From: Spiro-02 sp034114085
GTDB taxonomy: Bacteria; Spirochaetota; Spirochaetia; Sphaerochaetales; Sphaerochaetaceae
Length of the DNA: 64,000 nucleotides
Reading direction: 5' to 3'
NCBI GenBank assembly: GCA_034114085.1
Contig: JAXEWB010000015.1
Coordinates: 1 to 64,000, forward strand
The notes below the pieces were generated by a model, which was not told the origin of the DNA, ran no database searches, and worked only from the letters and a program-made list of their open reading frames with translations. This document shows, in pieces, positions 53,656-62,555 of the stretch; position 1 is the stretch's first letter; each line of letters opens with the position of its first letter. Both the position numbers and the translations under genes were made by a program.

Positions 53656-54624
53656 CTATTTACTCTGGAAGTATGTTCGCCTCATGGCGAAATCATCAGC
53701 CAGGAATGCGGCCAGTTCATCACCCGTCGTCAGTTCAGGAACTTCCCCGATGGCTTCGATATTCTGCTTCATGTCCGCGCCATATCCCGTCTCCATCGCC
53801 GCGACAAGTTTGGCTACGATAGCCGAATCCATGCCCTTGGGACCAACCAACATACGTTTCGCAGGATTGCTGACCTCATACCCCAATTCCAAGAACGTCG
53901 GAACGTCAGGATAGGAAGACAGGCGGTCGTCCAGCATCAACCCCAGGACAGTCAGGTTCTGTTCAGAAGCCTGTTGAATGAATTTCGCGCTCAGAATACC
54001 AGCTTCGATGTGACCGCCCAGCAAATCCGCGAACACCTTGTTTCCCCCGCCGTAGACGACTCCAGTAAGCTCCGCACCTGTGGCTTGGGAGAACAGGGTC
54101 AGCGACATTTCCTGAATCGGGGAAGGCAAGCCGACGGTGGCTTTACCAGGATTGCCCTTCGCATAGGCCAGAAAATCATCAAGGGACTTGAACTGGGAGT
54201 TTTTCTTCAGGACGATGATATCGCCAGTGGTATTCAAAGCCGCGATATAGGTGAAGTCATCGACGGTAAACGCGCAGTCCGCCTGCCCGTAGGCAAAATT
54301 GGCTACGTCAGTATTGGAAAATACGCCGAGGGTGTAGCCATCAGGATCAGCCGCGGAAATATCCTCCATGGCGATCAGTCCGCCGGCGCTGCCGTTGTTG
54401 ATCACGACAAAAGGCTTGCCCATAAGTTTTTCCAAGGGATTCGTAACAGCGCGAGCCATGGCGTCGGTGCCCCCGCCGGCATTAGCGATGACGATGCAGG
54501 AAACTTCTTTTGACGGATAACCGTCCGCACCAGCGGCTTCCGCCTGTCCACCCGCGAACAGACTGGCTCCGATTACAGCCGACAGGCACATGACCATACA
54601 GGTCTTCAAGAACGTTTTTTTCAT
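53656..54624 (-). CDS. tctC: TctC-family solute receptor (system 2)
   Basis: 322-residue periplasmic receptor. After a signal peptide ending near LFAGGQAEAA come CIVIANAGGGTDAMARAVTNP, NNGSAGGLIAMEDISAADPDGYT, the lysine/proline segment NPGKATVGLPSP and PDVPTFLELGYEV. AGGAGC lies before the ATG. Ligand probably an organic acid carrying or related to a sulfate ester, inferred only from the sulfatase gene. Confidence 0.92.
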   Translation of the reverse strand: MKKTFLKTCMVMCLSAVIGASLFAGGQAEAAGADGYPSKEVSCIVIANAGGGTDAMARAVTNPLEKLMGKPFVVINNGSAGGLIAMEDISAADPDGYTLGVFSNTDVANFAYGQADCAFTVDDFTYIAALNTTGDIIVLKKNSQFKSLDDFLAYAKGNPGKATVGLPSPIQEMSLTLFSQATGAELTGVVYGGGNKVFADLLGGHIEAGILSAKFIQQASEQNLTVLGLMLDDRLSSYPDVPTFLELGYEVSNPAKRMLVGPKGMDSAIVAKLVAAMETGYGADMKQNIEAIGEVPELTTGDELAAFLADDFAMRRTYFQSK

Positions 54625-54645
54625 ATGTTGCTCCTTGTTTGATTA

Positions 54646-55104
54646 TCAGAATAGGGACAAAGTCCCTCTTGGACACCGGATACGCAGGCCGTAGGTGAAC
54701 AGCAAATAGGACAGGCCCACTACAACCAGACAAAAAACGACGGAAAGCAGAATACTTTTCTTCGTTTTCACGGGGTTGATGAAAATCGATATGGCGAGAA
54801 TCTCAAGAAACGCGGACACATAGAATCCGGCCAGCTTCGCCAAGACGGGGTTGATGATCAAGAACAGAATCAGCACGATCTCTCCAAATGTGAATTTCCG
54901 GACGGCCCCCCCGTCTCGCTTCACTATCGATTCGATGAGAACGATCATGCCGAAAGCAAGCATCATCACAAAGACGACATATGGATACGCACTCGAGACT
55001 TTCTTTGTCGTGGCAAGAAGAATGACCGAGAAAATCACAGCCAGCGTTCCGGCAAGAAAATTCTTGCCGATCAGGAGATTCTTCATATCTCTAGAAGAAT
55101 TCAC
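54646..55104 (-). CDS. tctB: TctB small membrane subunit (system 2)
   Basis: 152-residue protein with four predicted helices (FLAGTLAVIFSVILL, YPYVVFVMMLAFGMIVLIES, FGEIVLILFLIINPVLAKLAG, ILLSVVFCLVVVGLSYLLF), normal size for TctB. The start is a GTG at 55104 with GGAGGG 5 bases upstream. First gene of the minus-strand catabolic operon. Confidence 0.85.
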   Translation of the reverse strand: MNSSRDMKNLLIGKNFLAGTLAVIFSVILLATTKKVSSAYPYVVFVMMLAFGMIVLIESIVKRDGGAVRKFTFGEIVLILFLIINPVLAKLAGFYVSAFLEILAISIFINPVKTKKSILLSVVFCLVVVGLSYLLFTYGLRIRCPRGTLSLF

Positions 55105-55281
55105 AGTAGCCCTCCTTCAATGGACATATCGTCATTTTATCTCATTTTTTCTCAAAGTCAAGAAATTTTTTTCTCTATCATTCACTTTTTTTAGCGAAAA
55201 TAGGAAAAATATTTTTTCTTTTTTCTCATAGAAGCTTGTTTTTTTATGTTTTCACAGGTATACTTCATCATCAGGGGAAAG
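55105..55281. promoter_or_regulatory. Divergent control region between tctB2 and lacI-type gene
   Basis: 177 bases, extremely AT-rich, with TTTTTTCTCA repeated (about 55144 and 55216) and an imperfect palindrome GAAAAAT-A-TTTTTTC at 55204-55218. It must carry both promoters and the operator(s) for the regulator; the exact boxes cannot be fixed by eye. Confidence 0.5.
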
Positions 55282-56406
55282 ATGATGAAAGAAAAAACGA
55301 CGCTTCAAGACATAGCCCAGTTGACCGGAGTGAGTGTGGGCACGGTACACAAAGCGTTGAACAACAGCAAGGGTGTCAGCGAAAAGAAACGCCGCGAAAT
55401 CCTCGCGCTCGCACAGTCGCTCAACTATATCCCGGTCACAAAGCACATTGCGGCGCAACAGACCGTCGTGGCGCTTTTTCCCGACCCCATTGGCGAAGAC
55501 CGTTTTTTCTATCAGTTCATATGGGCGGGAATCGCGAAACGCGAGGAAGAATTGTCCCCTACCGCCTTCCAGATCATCAAGGTTTCCTTCGACGGCTCAA
55601 TCGCGGACCAGCGGACGAAGCTGGAACAGATATACGACCTATACCATGACACCATGACGGGCCTGATAACAATCATCTGGGAAGAAGACAAGTTCCTTGA
55701 AATCCTCGATAGATTCACTTGCCTCGGGATAAGGATATTCACGATCTCCGCGGACGCCCCCGGTAGCCAGCGGACGGCGACAGTAATGGCGAACCCATAT
55801 AAGACGGGACGATTGGCCGCGGAATATATCGGATCCGTTCTCGACGGCTTCTGCAGGGTCATTATCATGGGGACAAAACGTGACGCATACAACCATGCGC
55901 AGGTTGTACGAGGTTTTTTCGATCAGATGGGCATCACGAATCCCCGGATACAGATCATCGAGCTCTATGAATCCAGGGAATATCCAGAGCGCCTGCTCGA
56001 GACTCTCAATGACTTCCTGACGAAATTCGACGACATACGGGGAATATACGCAAACAACGCCAGAACCACCGCAAGAATACTCGATACAATCAAAATCCAG
56101 AAGAAGCAACGCAAAATCTGCGTAGTGGGCAGTGAAATATTCAGGCAGTCGATCTCCGCCATGCAGGACGGAACGCTGAACGCAGTGATTGACCAGAACG
56201 CTTTCCAGCAAGCGTATGAGGGGGTGTCAACTGCATTCGCCCATTTGGTGCTGGGGAAGCAGCAAGCTGGGAATATCTTTGTGCCGAGTTCTCTCTATCT
56301 CCAAAACAACCTCCCCCTTGAATTTCCAGAAGACCAGATTATCGCTTTGGAGCCGGAGCTGAACAAGGAATTCAGAAATGCGCTTATCAAAGACACGGCC
56401 GAATGA
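55282..56406 (+). CDS. LacI-family transcriptional regulator
   Basis: 374-residue regulator: N-terminal LacI helix-turn-helix (TTLQDIAQLTGVSVGTVHKALN, then hinge helix NSKGVSEKKRREIL) and a periplasmic-binding-protein-like effector domain (VVALFPDPIGEDRFFYQFIWAGI through FVPSSLYLQNNLP). The effector part is of the sugar-binding Peripla_BP_4 kind. ATG at 55282 or 55285 behind AGGGGA. Divergent from the tctB-tctC-tctA-sulfatase-reductase operon, so it likely controls that operon in response to its substrate or a catabolite. Confidence 0.9.
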   Translation: MMKEKTTLQDIAQLTGVSVGTVHKALNNSKGVSEKKRREILALAQSLNYIPVTKHIAAQQTVVALFPDPIGEDRFFYQFIWAGIAKREEELSPTAFQIIKVSFDGSIADQRTKLEQIYDLYHDTMTGLITIIWEEDKFLEILDRFTCLGIRIFTISADAPGSQRTATVMANPYKTGRLAAEYIGSVLDGFCRVIIMGTKRDAYNHAQVVRGFFDQMGITNPRIQIIELYESREYPERLLETLNDFLTKFDDIRGIYANNARTTARILDTIKIQKKQRKICVVGSEIFRQSISAMQDGTLNAVIDQNAFQQAYEGVSTAFAHLVLGKQQAGNIFVPSSLYLQNNLPLEFPEDQIIALEPELNKEFRNALIKDTAE

Positions 56407-56432
56407 CATCCGAAAGAACAGCTGTACAACGG

Positions 56433-58121
56433 TCAGCACTCGTAGCGGTCGTCAAGTCGTTCGAACAGATGTCCGTACCGTGCATACAGGGCTTCGATTC
56501 GTTCTCGCCGTCGTCGACCGACGGCCCGGGCCGCGCCAAAGACGAATAGCGCCGGCGTAGCGGCGAGCAACAGTCTCCCCAGCAAATCGGGATGGCGAGT
56601 ATAGAAGGTCAGGCCATCCTTCTGCCCTATCGGGACTGAATAGACACGCCAGGCCTCGACAAACGGCTCCAGCATCCCCACGACCCGGCCTGAAGGCAGG
56701 ACCAGGCAGGTCATGCCGCTGTTGGTGCTTCTCAGCAACGGACGTCGGTTCTCGACCGCGCGAAAGACGGCGAGCTGCATATGCTGCATCTGGGCGGCGA
56801 CGGAACCCGACCAACTGTCGTTGGAGAGGTTCATCAAGACATCCGCGCCGCTGCGGACGAAGTCGGCGCTCAAATACCCGAACGTATCCTCAAAGCAGAT
56901 CGGCGTTGAAAACTTGACGCCGTCCCAAGAGAAGACCGTGGCTTCGGCCCCCTCCTCCCACCATTTGTAGTCGTTGGCGAGCAACAGCTCATACAACCAG
57001 GGGAACTGCTTCCCGTAGGGGAAATGCTCGGTGAATGGAACGAGATGCTGCTTGCGGTAGGTTCCCAGGATGTCCCCCCCGCCGAACAGGATCACCGTGT
57101 TGTAGGTCTTCCAGTTCCTGGACCCGTCCTCCAGAAAAGCGGGCAGCGTCTCGTCCTTGAGCAACCCCTCTGGATTGCCCGTAACCAACGGCACGGGCAG
57201 GCTCATGCCGAAATCCACGAACCGGTCACACAGGCGGGAAGTCATCCAGTTCGACGGATAGGCCTTGTGCCAGGCCACCGAAGGGACGAAGGCCGTCTCG
57301 GACCAGACCACCATGTCGGGGTTCTCCTTCATCGCCTCGAGGCTCAAAGAGGACAGTGTCTCAAAGTTCCGTTCATATGTGGCGTACCCGCCTTCCCAGC
57401 TGTCGGCTGAGTGCTGGACCGTAGCGATGCGTACCGTCCGTTCCACCGGCGCATCGTCGTAATATCGCAGGGAGACAAGGCCGAACGCAAGGTTCACGAC
57501 AAAAACCGACAGGTATACGATGCCATCAACCCGATATTCCCGCATACAGCCCCGCATACATGGACGGCCTCGCCTGGCAAGCCGCGAAGCGACGAAGGCC
57601 TGGGGAACGGCAAGCAACAACGAGATGCCCCAGATACCGAAAATCGAAACGCTCTGTATCAGGACGGGATAATTCCATAACGCAGCCGAAGGGTTTCCAT
57701 ACGGATAACCAAGAAAGCCCTGCTGGGTGAGATACAGGTATGCGACATAGAATACGGACTGCACCAAATATCCCCGTTTCTTGAAAAACGAGTTCGCGGC
57801 CTTGAGTACCGGCAGCAGAATCATGTACTGGAAAGATTCGAGGATTGGAGCAATCAGAATCGCCAAGGGATGAAAGGTCCTGAGCCAATAGTTGTAGACG
57901 AGATAAAATACGAAGCCATAGGCGAGTCCGTGCAGCCAGACAGTCTTCCATGAAGCCCTGTCCACGACCCGGAACAGGGGGATCAGGGAAAAGAAAACAA
58001 GGAATCCCCAGCCAGTATCTGAAAGCGGATTAGGAAAAGCTAACGCGGCAAACGCCGCGGCAGACGCCAGGATCGCCAGCTCCAAGAAAAAACAGAGTAC
58101 TTTTCTGAATGTTCCAGACAT
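56433..58121 (-). CDS. lnt: Apolipoprotein N-acyltransferase
   Basis: 562-residue inner-membrane enzyme adding the third acyl chain to lipoproteins. An N-terminal membrane part with six or more helices precedes a nitrilase domain with the triad Glu (VVWSETAFVPS), Lys (YRKQHLVPFTEHFP) and Cys (TPICFEDTFGYL), and a final membrane anchor. CAGGAGG precedes the ATG. The many lipoproteins in this window are its expected substrates. It follows the c-di-AMP receptor gene with a 48-base gap. Confidence 0.94.
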   Translation of the reverse strand: MSGTFRKVLCFFLELAILASAAAFAALAFPNPLSDTGWGFLVFFSLIPLFRVVDRASWKTVWLHGLAYGFVFYLVYNYWLRTFHPLAILIAPILESFQYMILLPVLKAANSFFKKRGYLVQSVFYVAYLYLTQQGFLGYPYGNPSAALWNYPVLIQSVSIFGIWGISLLLAVPQAFVASRLARRGRPCMRGCMREYRVDGIVYLSVFVVNLAFGLVSLRYYDDAPVERTVRIATVQHSADSWEGGYATYERNFETLSSLSLEAMKENPDMVVWSETAFVPSVAWHKAYPSNWMTSRLCDRFVDFGMSLPVPLVTGNPEGLLKDETLPAFLEDGSRNWKTYNTVILFGGGDILGTYRKQHLVPFTEHFPYGKQFPWLYELLLANDYKWWEEGAEATVFSWDGVKFSTPICFEDTFGYLSADFVRSGADVLMNLSNDSWSGSVAAQMQHMQLAVFRAVENRRPLLRSTNSGMTCLVLPSGRVVGMLEPFVEAWRVYSVPIGQKDGLTFYTRHPDLLGRLLLAATPALFVFGAARAVGRRRRERIEALYARYGHLFERLDDRYEC

Positions 58122-58169
58122 CCGGCCCTCCTGATACCGAGTTGAAATACAAATACAACCGGCAACAGG

Positions 58170-58496
58170 TTACAGTTTTTCGAACCGATCGATATCCATG
58201 ACAAAAACAGTACTACCACCGACCAATGCCTCCACAAGGTTCGCCGAGGTAAACGGAGTGCTGGTGTTCATCGGCGGTGCGGAACAGACGGACATCCTTC
58301 TACCCGCGAATTTCTTGATGATGGCTATCGCATCATCGACCTTGTCGTTGTCAGTGCCGATCAGCAGCGTGGTATTCTTCGTCTGGAGGAATCCGCCGAC
58401 GGTCGACAGCTTCGTGACGAAAAAACTCTGTTTCGTCAGTTCATGTACAGTATCCGGTTCATCGGACGCAGCTACAATCGCCAGAATCAATTTCAT
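58170..58496 (-). CDS. Cyclic-di-AMP receptor (DarA/PstA, P-II-like)
   Basis: 108-residue homotrimeric P-II-like protein, MKLILAIVAASDEPDTVHEL..., with the DUF970 signature FFVTKLSTVGGFLQTKNTTLLIGTDNDKVDDA in two parts and the C-terminal VGGSTVFVMDIDRFEKL. Relatives bind c-di-AMP in the T-loop region and signal to unknown targets. AGGAGG is 7 bases before the ATG at 58496. Neighbours are an alpha/beta hydrolase upstream and lnt downstream on the same strand. Confidence 0.9.
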   Translation of the reverse strand: MKLILAIVAASDEPDTVHELTKQSFFVTKLSTVGGFLQTKNTTLLIGTDNDKVDDAIAIIKKFAGRRMSVCSAPPMNTSTPFTSANLVEALVGGSTVFVMDIDRFEKL

Positions 58497-58599
58497 GGTA
58501 GAACCTCCTGTCCACATACAATATACAGACGTCAACGCACCCAGGCATAGGGTTCTTCTCCTGCATCAGGAACACTTCGGCAGGAAAAAACCAAGGACT

Positions 58600-59445
58600 T
58601 CAGTCCTGTGAAAGCCACTTAACCGTTTCCGCCAAGGCTATGTCCCGCGCTTCAAAATCCTTGTCATAGGGGATGAAATGGGTGCAGTTCTCCAGAACCA
58701 GCTTCCGGTTGCGCCCCCTTCCCTCCTTCAGCACCAGATCGGCGACCGAAGGGTCAACGATGTGGTCCTTGCCCCCCATGATTACCAACGTGTCAGTCTC
58801 CAGATGTTCCAGCGACGCGACAGCCATGCGACGCAACTTCTCCATCTCCATCAGTTGAACAGGATATACCCAGGACCAATATTGGGAGCCAAGAAACGCA
58901 TCATCGTCAGGAGAGCCTTCATAGAAGAGCTTGTACCCGGGATCGGACTGCCATGACTGAGGAATCGGCTTTCCCCCTTTCAGCAATTTCACAAGACGGA
59001 GCTTCCACATTGACAAGGACGGAATCAGCAACCCAGGAGCTAGCAATACCATGCGTTTGAGATTGAACGCGGCGGCAAGTTCCACGGCCATGGCGCCGCC
59101 CATCGAATGACCCACTACATACAGCTCCTCATACCGACCGGCGAGTTCCTTGCAGGCGTCATAAGCGGTTCCCAGCCAGTCGCCCAGTGTTGAAGCCGCG
59201 AAATCGGAACCGCAGGTTCCGTGACCGGGATACCGGACGGCGTAGACATCGAACCCCGCCCCGTACAAATCGATGCCGGGACGGACAAGCTCCCCTGGAT
59301 ATCCTGCGTATCCATGCAGGCATAGGACCGCCTTCGCGGTTTTCTCGTCATGTATCATCTTCCAGGGGCGGGCGCAAGCGCGCACAGGAGCTTTGTCCTG
59401 ATAATGTCCAATGGTATAATCCGTCACTTCATAGCTGATATGCAT
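58600..59445 (-). CDS. Alpha/beta hydrolase (esterase / monoacylglycerol-lipase-like)
   Basis: 281-residue serine hydrolase. The oxyanion segment LCLHGYAGYPGELV, nucleophile elbow VVGHSMGGAMAVELA, Asp in IMGGKDHIVDPS and His in ENCTHFIPYDKD complete the triad. The closest described types are carboxylesterase Est30-like or monoacylglycerol lipases. GGAGG is 8 bases before the ATG at 59445. It lies 212 bases after the LuxR-type gene; that gap (59446-59657) has no other feature. Confidence 0.88.
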   Translation of the reverse strand: MHISYEVTDYTIGHYQDKAPVRACARPWKMIHDEKTAKAVLCLHGYAGYPGELVRPGIDLYGAGFDVYAVRYPGHGTCGSDFAASTLGDWLGTAYDACKELAGRYEELYVVGHSMGGAMAVELAAAFNLKRMVLLAPGLLIPSLSMWKLRLVKLLKGGKPIPQSWQSDPGYKLFYEGSPDDDAFLGSQYWSWVYPVQLMEMEKLRRMAVASLEHLETDTLVIMGGKDHIVDPSVADLVLKEGRGRNRKLVLENCTHFIPYDKDFEARDIALAETVKWLSQD

Positions 59446-59657
59446 GATGATTGCCTCCTCCCTCCAAACTTTCATCGTCAGATATGCCTATCCAAGCATC
59501 CTAAATGCCCGATAGAATACGTGCGAGGCTCAATTTCAATATTCACGTCCCAACCACGCTTCTTTCCGTCCAACCGTCCGTATCCGTTTGAACCGAAGCT
59601 ACTCCCGGTCGAAGCCCCCGTACCGGACATCCCCGGCAGAACCGATGCGTCGCTTCA

Positions 59658-60542
59658 CTACCAGGCCTCTTTCAGCAGGTTCAGCAAATCTATGCGACTG
59701 CGAACCTGCGTCTTGGTGAAGATATTGGCGACATGGTTGTTCACCGTATTGGCCGATATTCCAAGCTCGGAAGCGATCTCCTTGTTCGTCAGCCCCGAAG
59801 CGATCAGTTGGATTACCGAAAATTCCCGCTCCGTGATATGGTACTGGGACAGCTGGTCGATTGTCAGTTCCTGTTTCGTAGGAGCCGGAGCCGACATGCG
59901 GGAGAACGCTATGTACAGGAACGTCAGGATCGTAATGGAGAACGCCAGGAAGTAGATTGGATAGATAATGATTTTGAGCATCGGCCAGACCAGGCTGGCG
60001 GTCATCGCCGGCAACATCGAGAAGGAGACGATGATGATGGCCAGACAGATCGCCCGAACATCCTTGTTGTCGATTGACTTGAGGTTCTTCATAATCACGC
60101 AGATACAGAAGAACAGGTCGAACGCGAACAGCAGAACCATCACGGTATCCATCCAACGGAACTGAATGAATAGGTCCATACAGCTCACGGCCAGATAGCA
60201 GGCGGCAAGTGAAAAAAACAACGTCTTGTAAGGATTTCTCCAAGGATGCGCAATGACCCATGTCGTAAAATACGGGATGAACACAACCAGGAAGGTTACG
60301 TCGGCCATAAAAATGACGCGTACCACATATCCGACGATTATGGAAGCCAACCCGGCAAGGAACATCCTTGAAAAGACTTGCAGGGCGAGCAACATCATGC
60401 ATCCGAGCAACGAAGCGTGGAACACAATGAAATACTTGGTCCAGGCGTATGTCGAACGCATATGATATACAATCGAAAGCCCCAGGGTCATGCACCCTAG
60501 GGCAAACGATATCATGTAAATGAAAAGCGTGAGCCCGTCCAT
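59658..60542 (-). CDS. Membrane-bound LuxR-type transcriptional regulator
   Basis: 294-residue protein. Residues 1-215 form about seven transmembrane helices with no known sensor motif; residues 225-294 are a LuxR/GerE helix-turn-helix (ITEREFSVIQLIASGLTNKEIASELGIS, NTVNNHVANIFTK). Membrane sensors fused straight to LuxR domains are frequent in spirochaetes and other host-associated anaerobes. Its ATG lies 3 bases after the rloB-like stop, so it is translated with the RloAB pair and may control it in response to a membrane or extracellular signal. Confidence 0.88.
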   Translation of the reverse strand: MDGLTLFIYMISFALGCMTLGLSIVYHMRSTYAWTKYFIVFHASLLGCMMLLALQVFSRMFLAGLASIIVGYVVRVIFMADVTFLVVFIPYFTTWVIAHPWRNPYKTLFFSLAACYLAVSCMDLFIQFRWMDTVMVLLFAFDLFFCICVIMKNLKSIDNKDVRAICLAIIIVSFSMLPAMTASLVWPMLKIIIYPIYFLAFSITILTFLYIAFSRMSAPAPTKQELTIDQLSQYHITEREFSVIQLIASGLTNKEIASELGISANTVNNHVANIFTKTQVRSRIDLLNLLKEAW

Positions 60543-60545
60543 CGT

Positions 60546-61190
60546 TTATGAGTTCTTCATCCCTACGAGCTTCTGATTGTGCGAAAGATCCGCAAGCCCG
60601 CAGATATCACTGATCTCATTGAGAAGCGCGGGGATATTGGTGGCGGGAAGACCGGTCCTCGACTCCACGATCTCATTGTAGGCGCTGGCGTTCAGGGCGG
60701 CTTTAGCCTTCGCCGGGTACAGCTTCAGATGCAAGGACATTCCATCGGTCAGCAAGTACCGGGCATCCGGCGCGAAACCGGGAAGCGGCCCGCCCAGCGC
60801 CCTGGAAATGACCGCGGGATCCATGACGGGTCCCTTGGGCGCCTGCAAGTGCAGCAAGAACCACAACGGCAACGATGGATTGGTCCAGACCAGCTTGATC
60901 TTCTTGCTTTCGGCCAACGGCATGATTGCCTTGACCTGCGCAGCGTTCACGCCGAGGTCCGCGAAACCAAACATGACCCAAGTAGAGTCAAACTTGCCTC
61001 TCGTCCTGAGTTTCGCCGCAAACATCACCAACTCTTCCAATGACTTGACGTTGGCACCGGCCCATTGGACATGCATGTTCGCATATCGGCAATCCTTGCG
61101 CATCTGCGAGAAATAGAGAGCCTCAGCCTCGCTGGCGGTCACCACCAGCATTGTCTTAAACGGGTTTTGATTGATTCTCTTGCGCAGCAT
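60546..61190 (-). CDS. RloB-like protein, degenerate active site
   Basis: 214-residue protein matching the RloB pattern: N-terminal NPFKTMLVVTASEAEALYFSQMR (RloB consensus has an EGExTEpxYF stretch here), middle FDSTWVMFGFADLG (consensus VFDxD) and TNPSLPLWFLLHL (consensus SNPxFExWLLLH). Several residues thought to form the Toprim-like metal site are replaced, so it may be catalytically inactive or specialised. ATG at 61190 is 1 base after the RloA-like stop, behind GAGG. RloB occurs with RloA near restriction and abortive-infection genes. Confidence 0.75.
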   Translation of the reverse strand: MLRKRINQNPFKTMLVVTASEAEALYFSQMRKDCRYANMHVQWAGANVKSLEELVMFAAKLRTRGKFDSTWVMFGFADLGVNAAQVKAIMPLAESKKIKLVWTNPSLPLWFLLHLQAPKGPVMDPAVISRALGGPLPGFAPDARYLLTDGMSLHLKLYPAKAKAALNASAYNEIVESRTGLPATNIPALLNEISDICGLADLSHNQKLVGMKNS

Positions 61191-61191
61191 G

Positions 61192-62424
61192 TCAGACCTC
61201 CTCGTTCTCATCTCTGACGAAGCAGAATTCAGAAGTGATGGGCAACGCGCCATAGGCGCCGCTCAGGTACAGCTGCGTCGTCCGCTCCTTGGTCCTTGAG
61301 AACTTGAAGTCGGCCAAGCTGTAGTAGGTGGTAGCCGATTCGCTGTCCTTCTGTGCAAACCAGATACCGTCACGCCGCATCAGTCCATCGCGAAGCAATG
61401 AAGGATTGCAATCGACGGCGAGCATCTGAGAGCCATACCCGGTATTGCAGGTCTCAAAGATCTCCACCACATGGCGGAGTACATCAGGGTGCAGCAGCAG
61501 GCCAAAGTCGTCAAGCACAAGCGTCCGAGGAGAAATGAAACTCTCAAAAAATGCGATGCCCATCAAAGAAAGCCTACGCAAACTCAAGGATTCCGTAGCG
61601 AAATACGCGGCGTAGTGCTGGGTTACATTGGTGTGGATGAAGATGATTTTGTCATTCTGGATACGGACGTCGCGGATATCGGTGATGTCGAGGCTCCAGA
61701 GGAAGTTGATCAGCTGCTTCGACCAGCCAGGATGCTTCGTAAGCTGATCGACCAGGTACTTCTCGGAAATGGAGGAAAGGCCGATCGGCAACACCATCAG
61801 GGATTCATCGAACCACTGATACAACGGAGAAGAGGTCTCCCCTCCTTTTCTCGCGGAAGCGGCGAGGAACGTGTGCTTGGGACTGATTTTGTTGACTAAG
61901 CGCTTCTTCTCGCCCCTGTATAGCTTGCCCCACCTGTAATGGTAGGAAAGTTCCTCTTCGGATCCTTCCACAAGCTTTCGCTCAAACATCAGCTTTTTTG
62001 AACGACCGACGACATGGTAGAGCGATTCCTCGAAAATCTTGTCACGGTCCGCCACCAAAGTATAACGGCCGACCACCGCTTCGTTATCAGCGTCCCCACG
62101 GTCCAGCAAGACTTGGATCACCATCGTAGCGGGGGCTCCCTTCGTCTCGGCGTAGGCGAAGGATGTACCAGTCAATAGCTGCAACGGGTTCTCCATCTCA
62201 GGATCTGCGATGACAATGGCGCGCAAAGCCTCCAATGCCCTGACGAAAGTGCTTTTTCCAGCCCCGTTCGGCCCGATAATCGCGGCGGTCTTGATCAGCT
62301 TCAGCTTGTCGTTGACCTTCACCACCTTGGATTCAGGTAGTCTATTGTCCCTCACCGCTTCAAAGGAAATCGTCTGAGGTGATTTTACGGACCTGAAATT
62401 CGCAATGGTCATATCCAGCAGCAT
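61192..62424 (-). CDS. RloA-like AAA/ABC-type ATPase
   Basis: 410-residue ATPase of the AAA_21/RloA group. Walker A is GPNGAGKST (51-58), signature-like ATESLSLRRLSLMG (277-289), Walker B TLVLDDFGLLLHPD (301-314), and the C terminus has the family text RDGIWFAQKD, YYSLADFKFSR and LSGAYGALP. The usual H-loop His is replaced (VDCNPSLL). RloA/RloB and the related AbiL pair are proposed phage-defence systems. Start ATG 62424 follows GGGAGG. Confidence 0.85.
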   Translation of the reverse strand: MLLDMTIANFRSVKSPQTISFEAVRDNRLPESKVVKVNDKLKLIKTAAIIGPNGAGKSTFVRALEALRAIVIADPEMENPLQLLTGTSFAYAETKGAPATMVIQVLLDRGDADNEAVVGRYTLVADRDKIFEESLYHVVGRSKKLMFERKLVEGSEEELSYHYRWGKLYRGEKKRLVNKISPKHTFLAASARKGGETSSPLYQWFDESLMVLPIGLSSISEKYLVDQLTKHPGWSKQLINFLWSLDITDIRDVRIQNDKIIFIHTNVTQHYAAYFATESLSLRRLSLMGIAFFESFISPRTLVLDDFGLLLHPDVLRHVVEIFETCNTGYGSQMLAVDCNPSLLRDGLMRRDGIWFAQKDSESATTYYSLADFKFSRTKERTTQLYLSGAYGALPITSEFCFVRDENEEV

Positions 62425-62555
62425 ACGCTACCTCCCTCTCACAACGGGATACAAGCTCCCGTCAACTGCAAATCCCTTTCCAAGGGATGTCATACATATT
62501 TCAACGTCTGCGGGACGATGACATTCGCCATCCGCACGCCGCACGACCTCTATTG

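Noticed and set aside
58027..58043. ATTAGGAAAAGCTAAC, one mismatch from the GTTAG-N6-CTAAC operator
   Set aside because: It lies inside the N-terminal coding part of lnt with no promoter or metal gene nearby; treated as chance.
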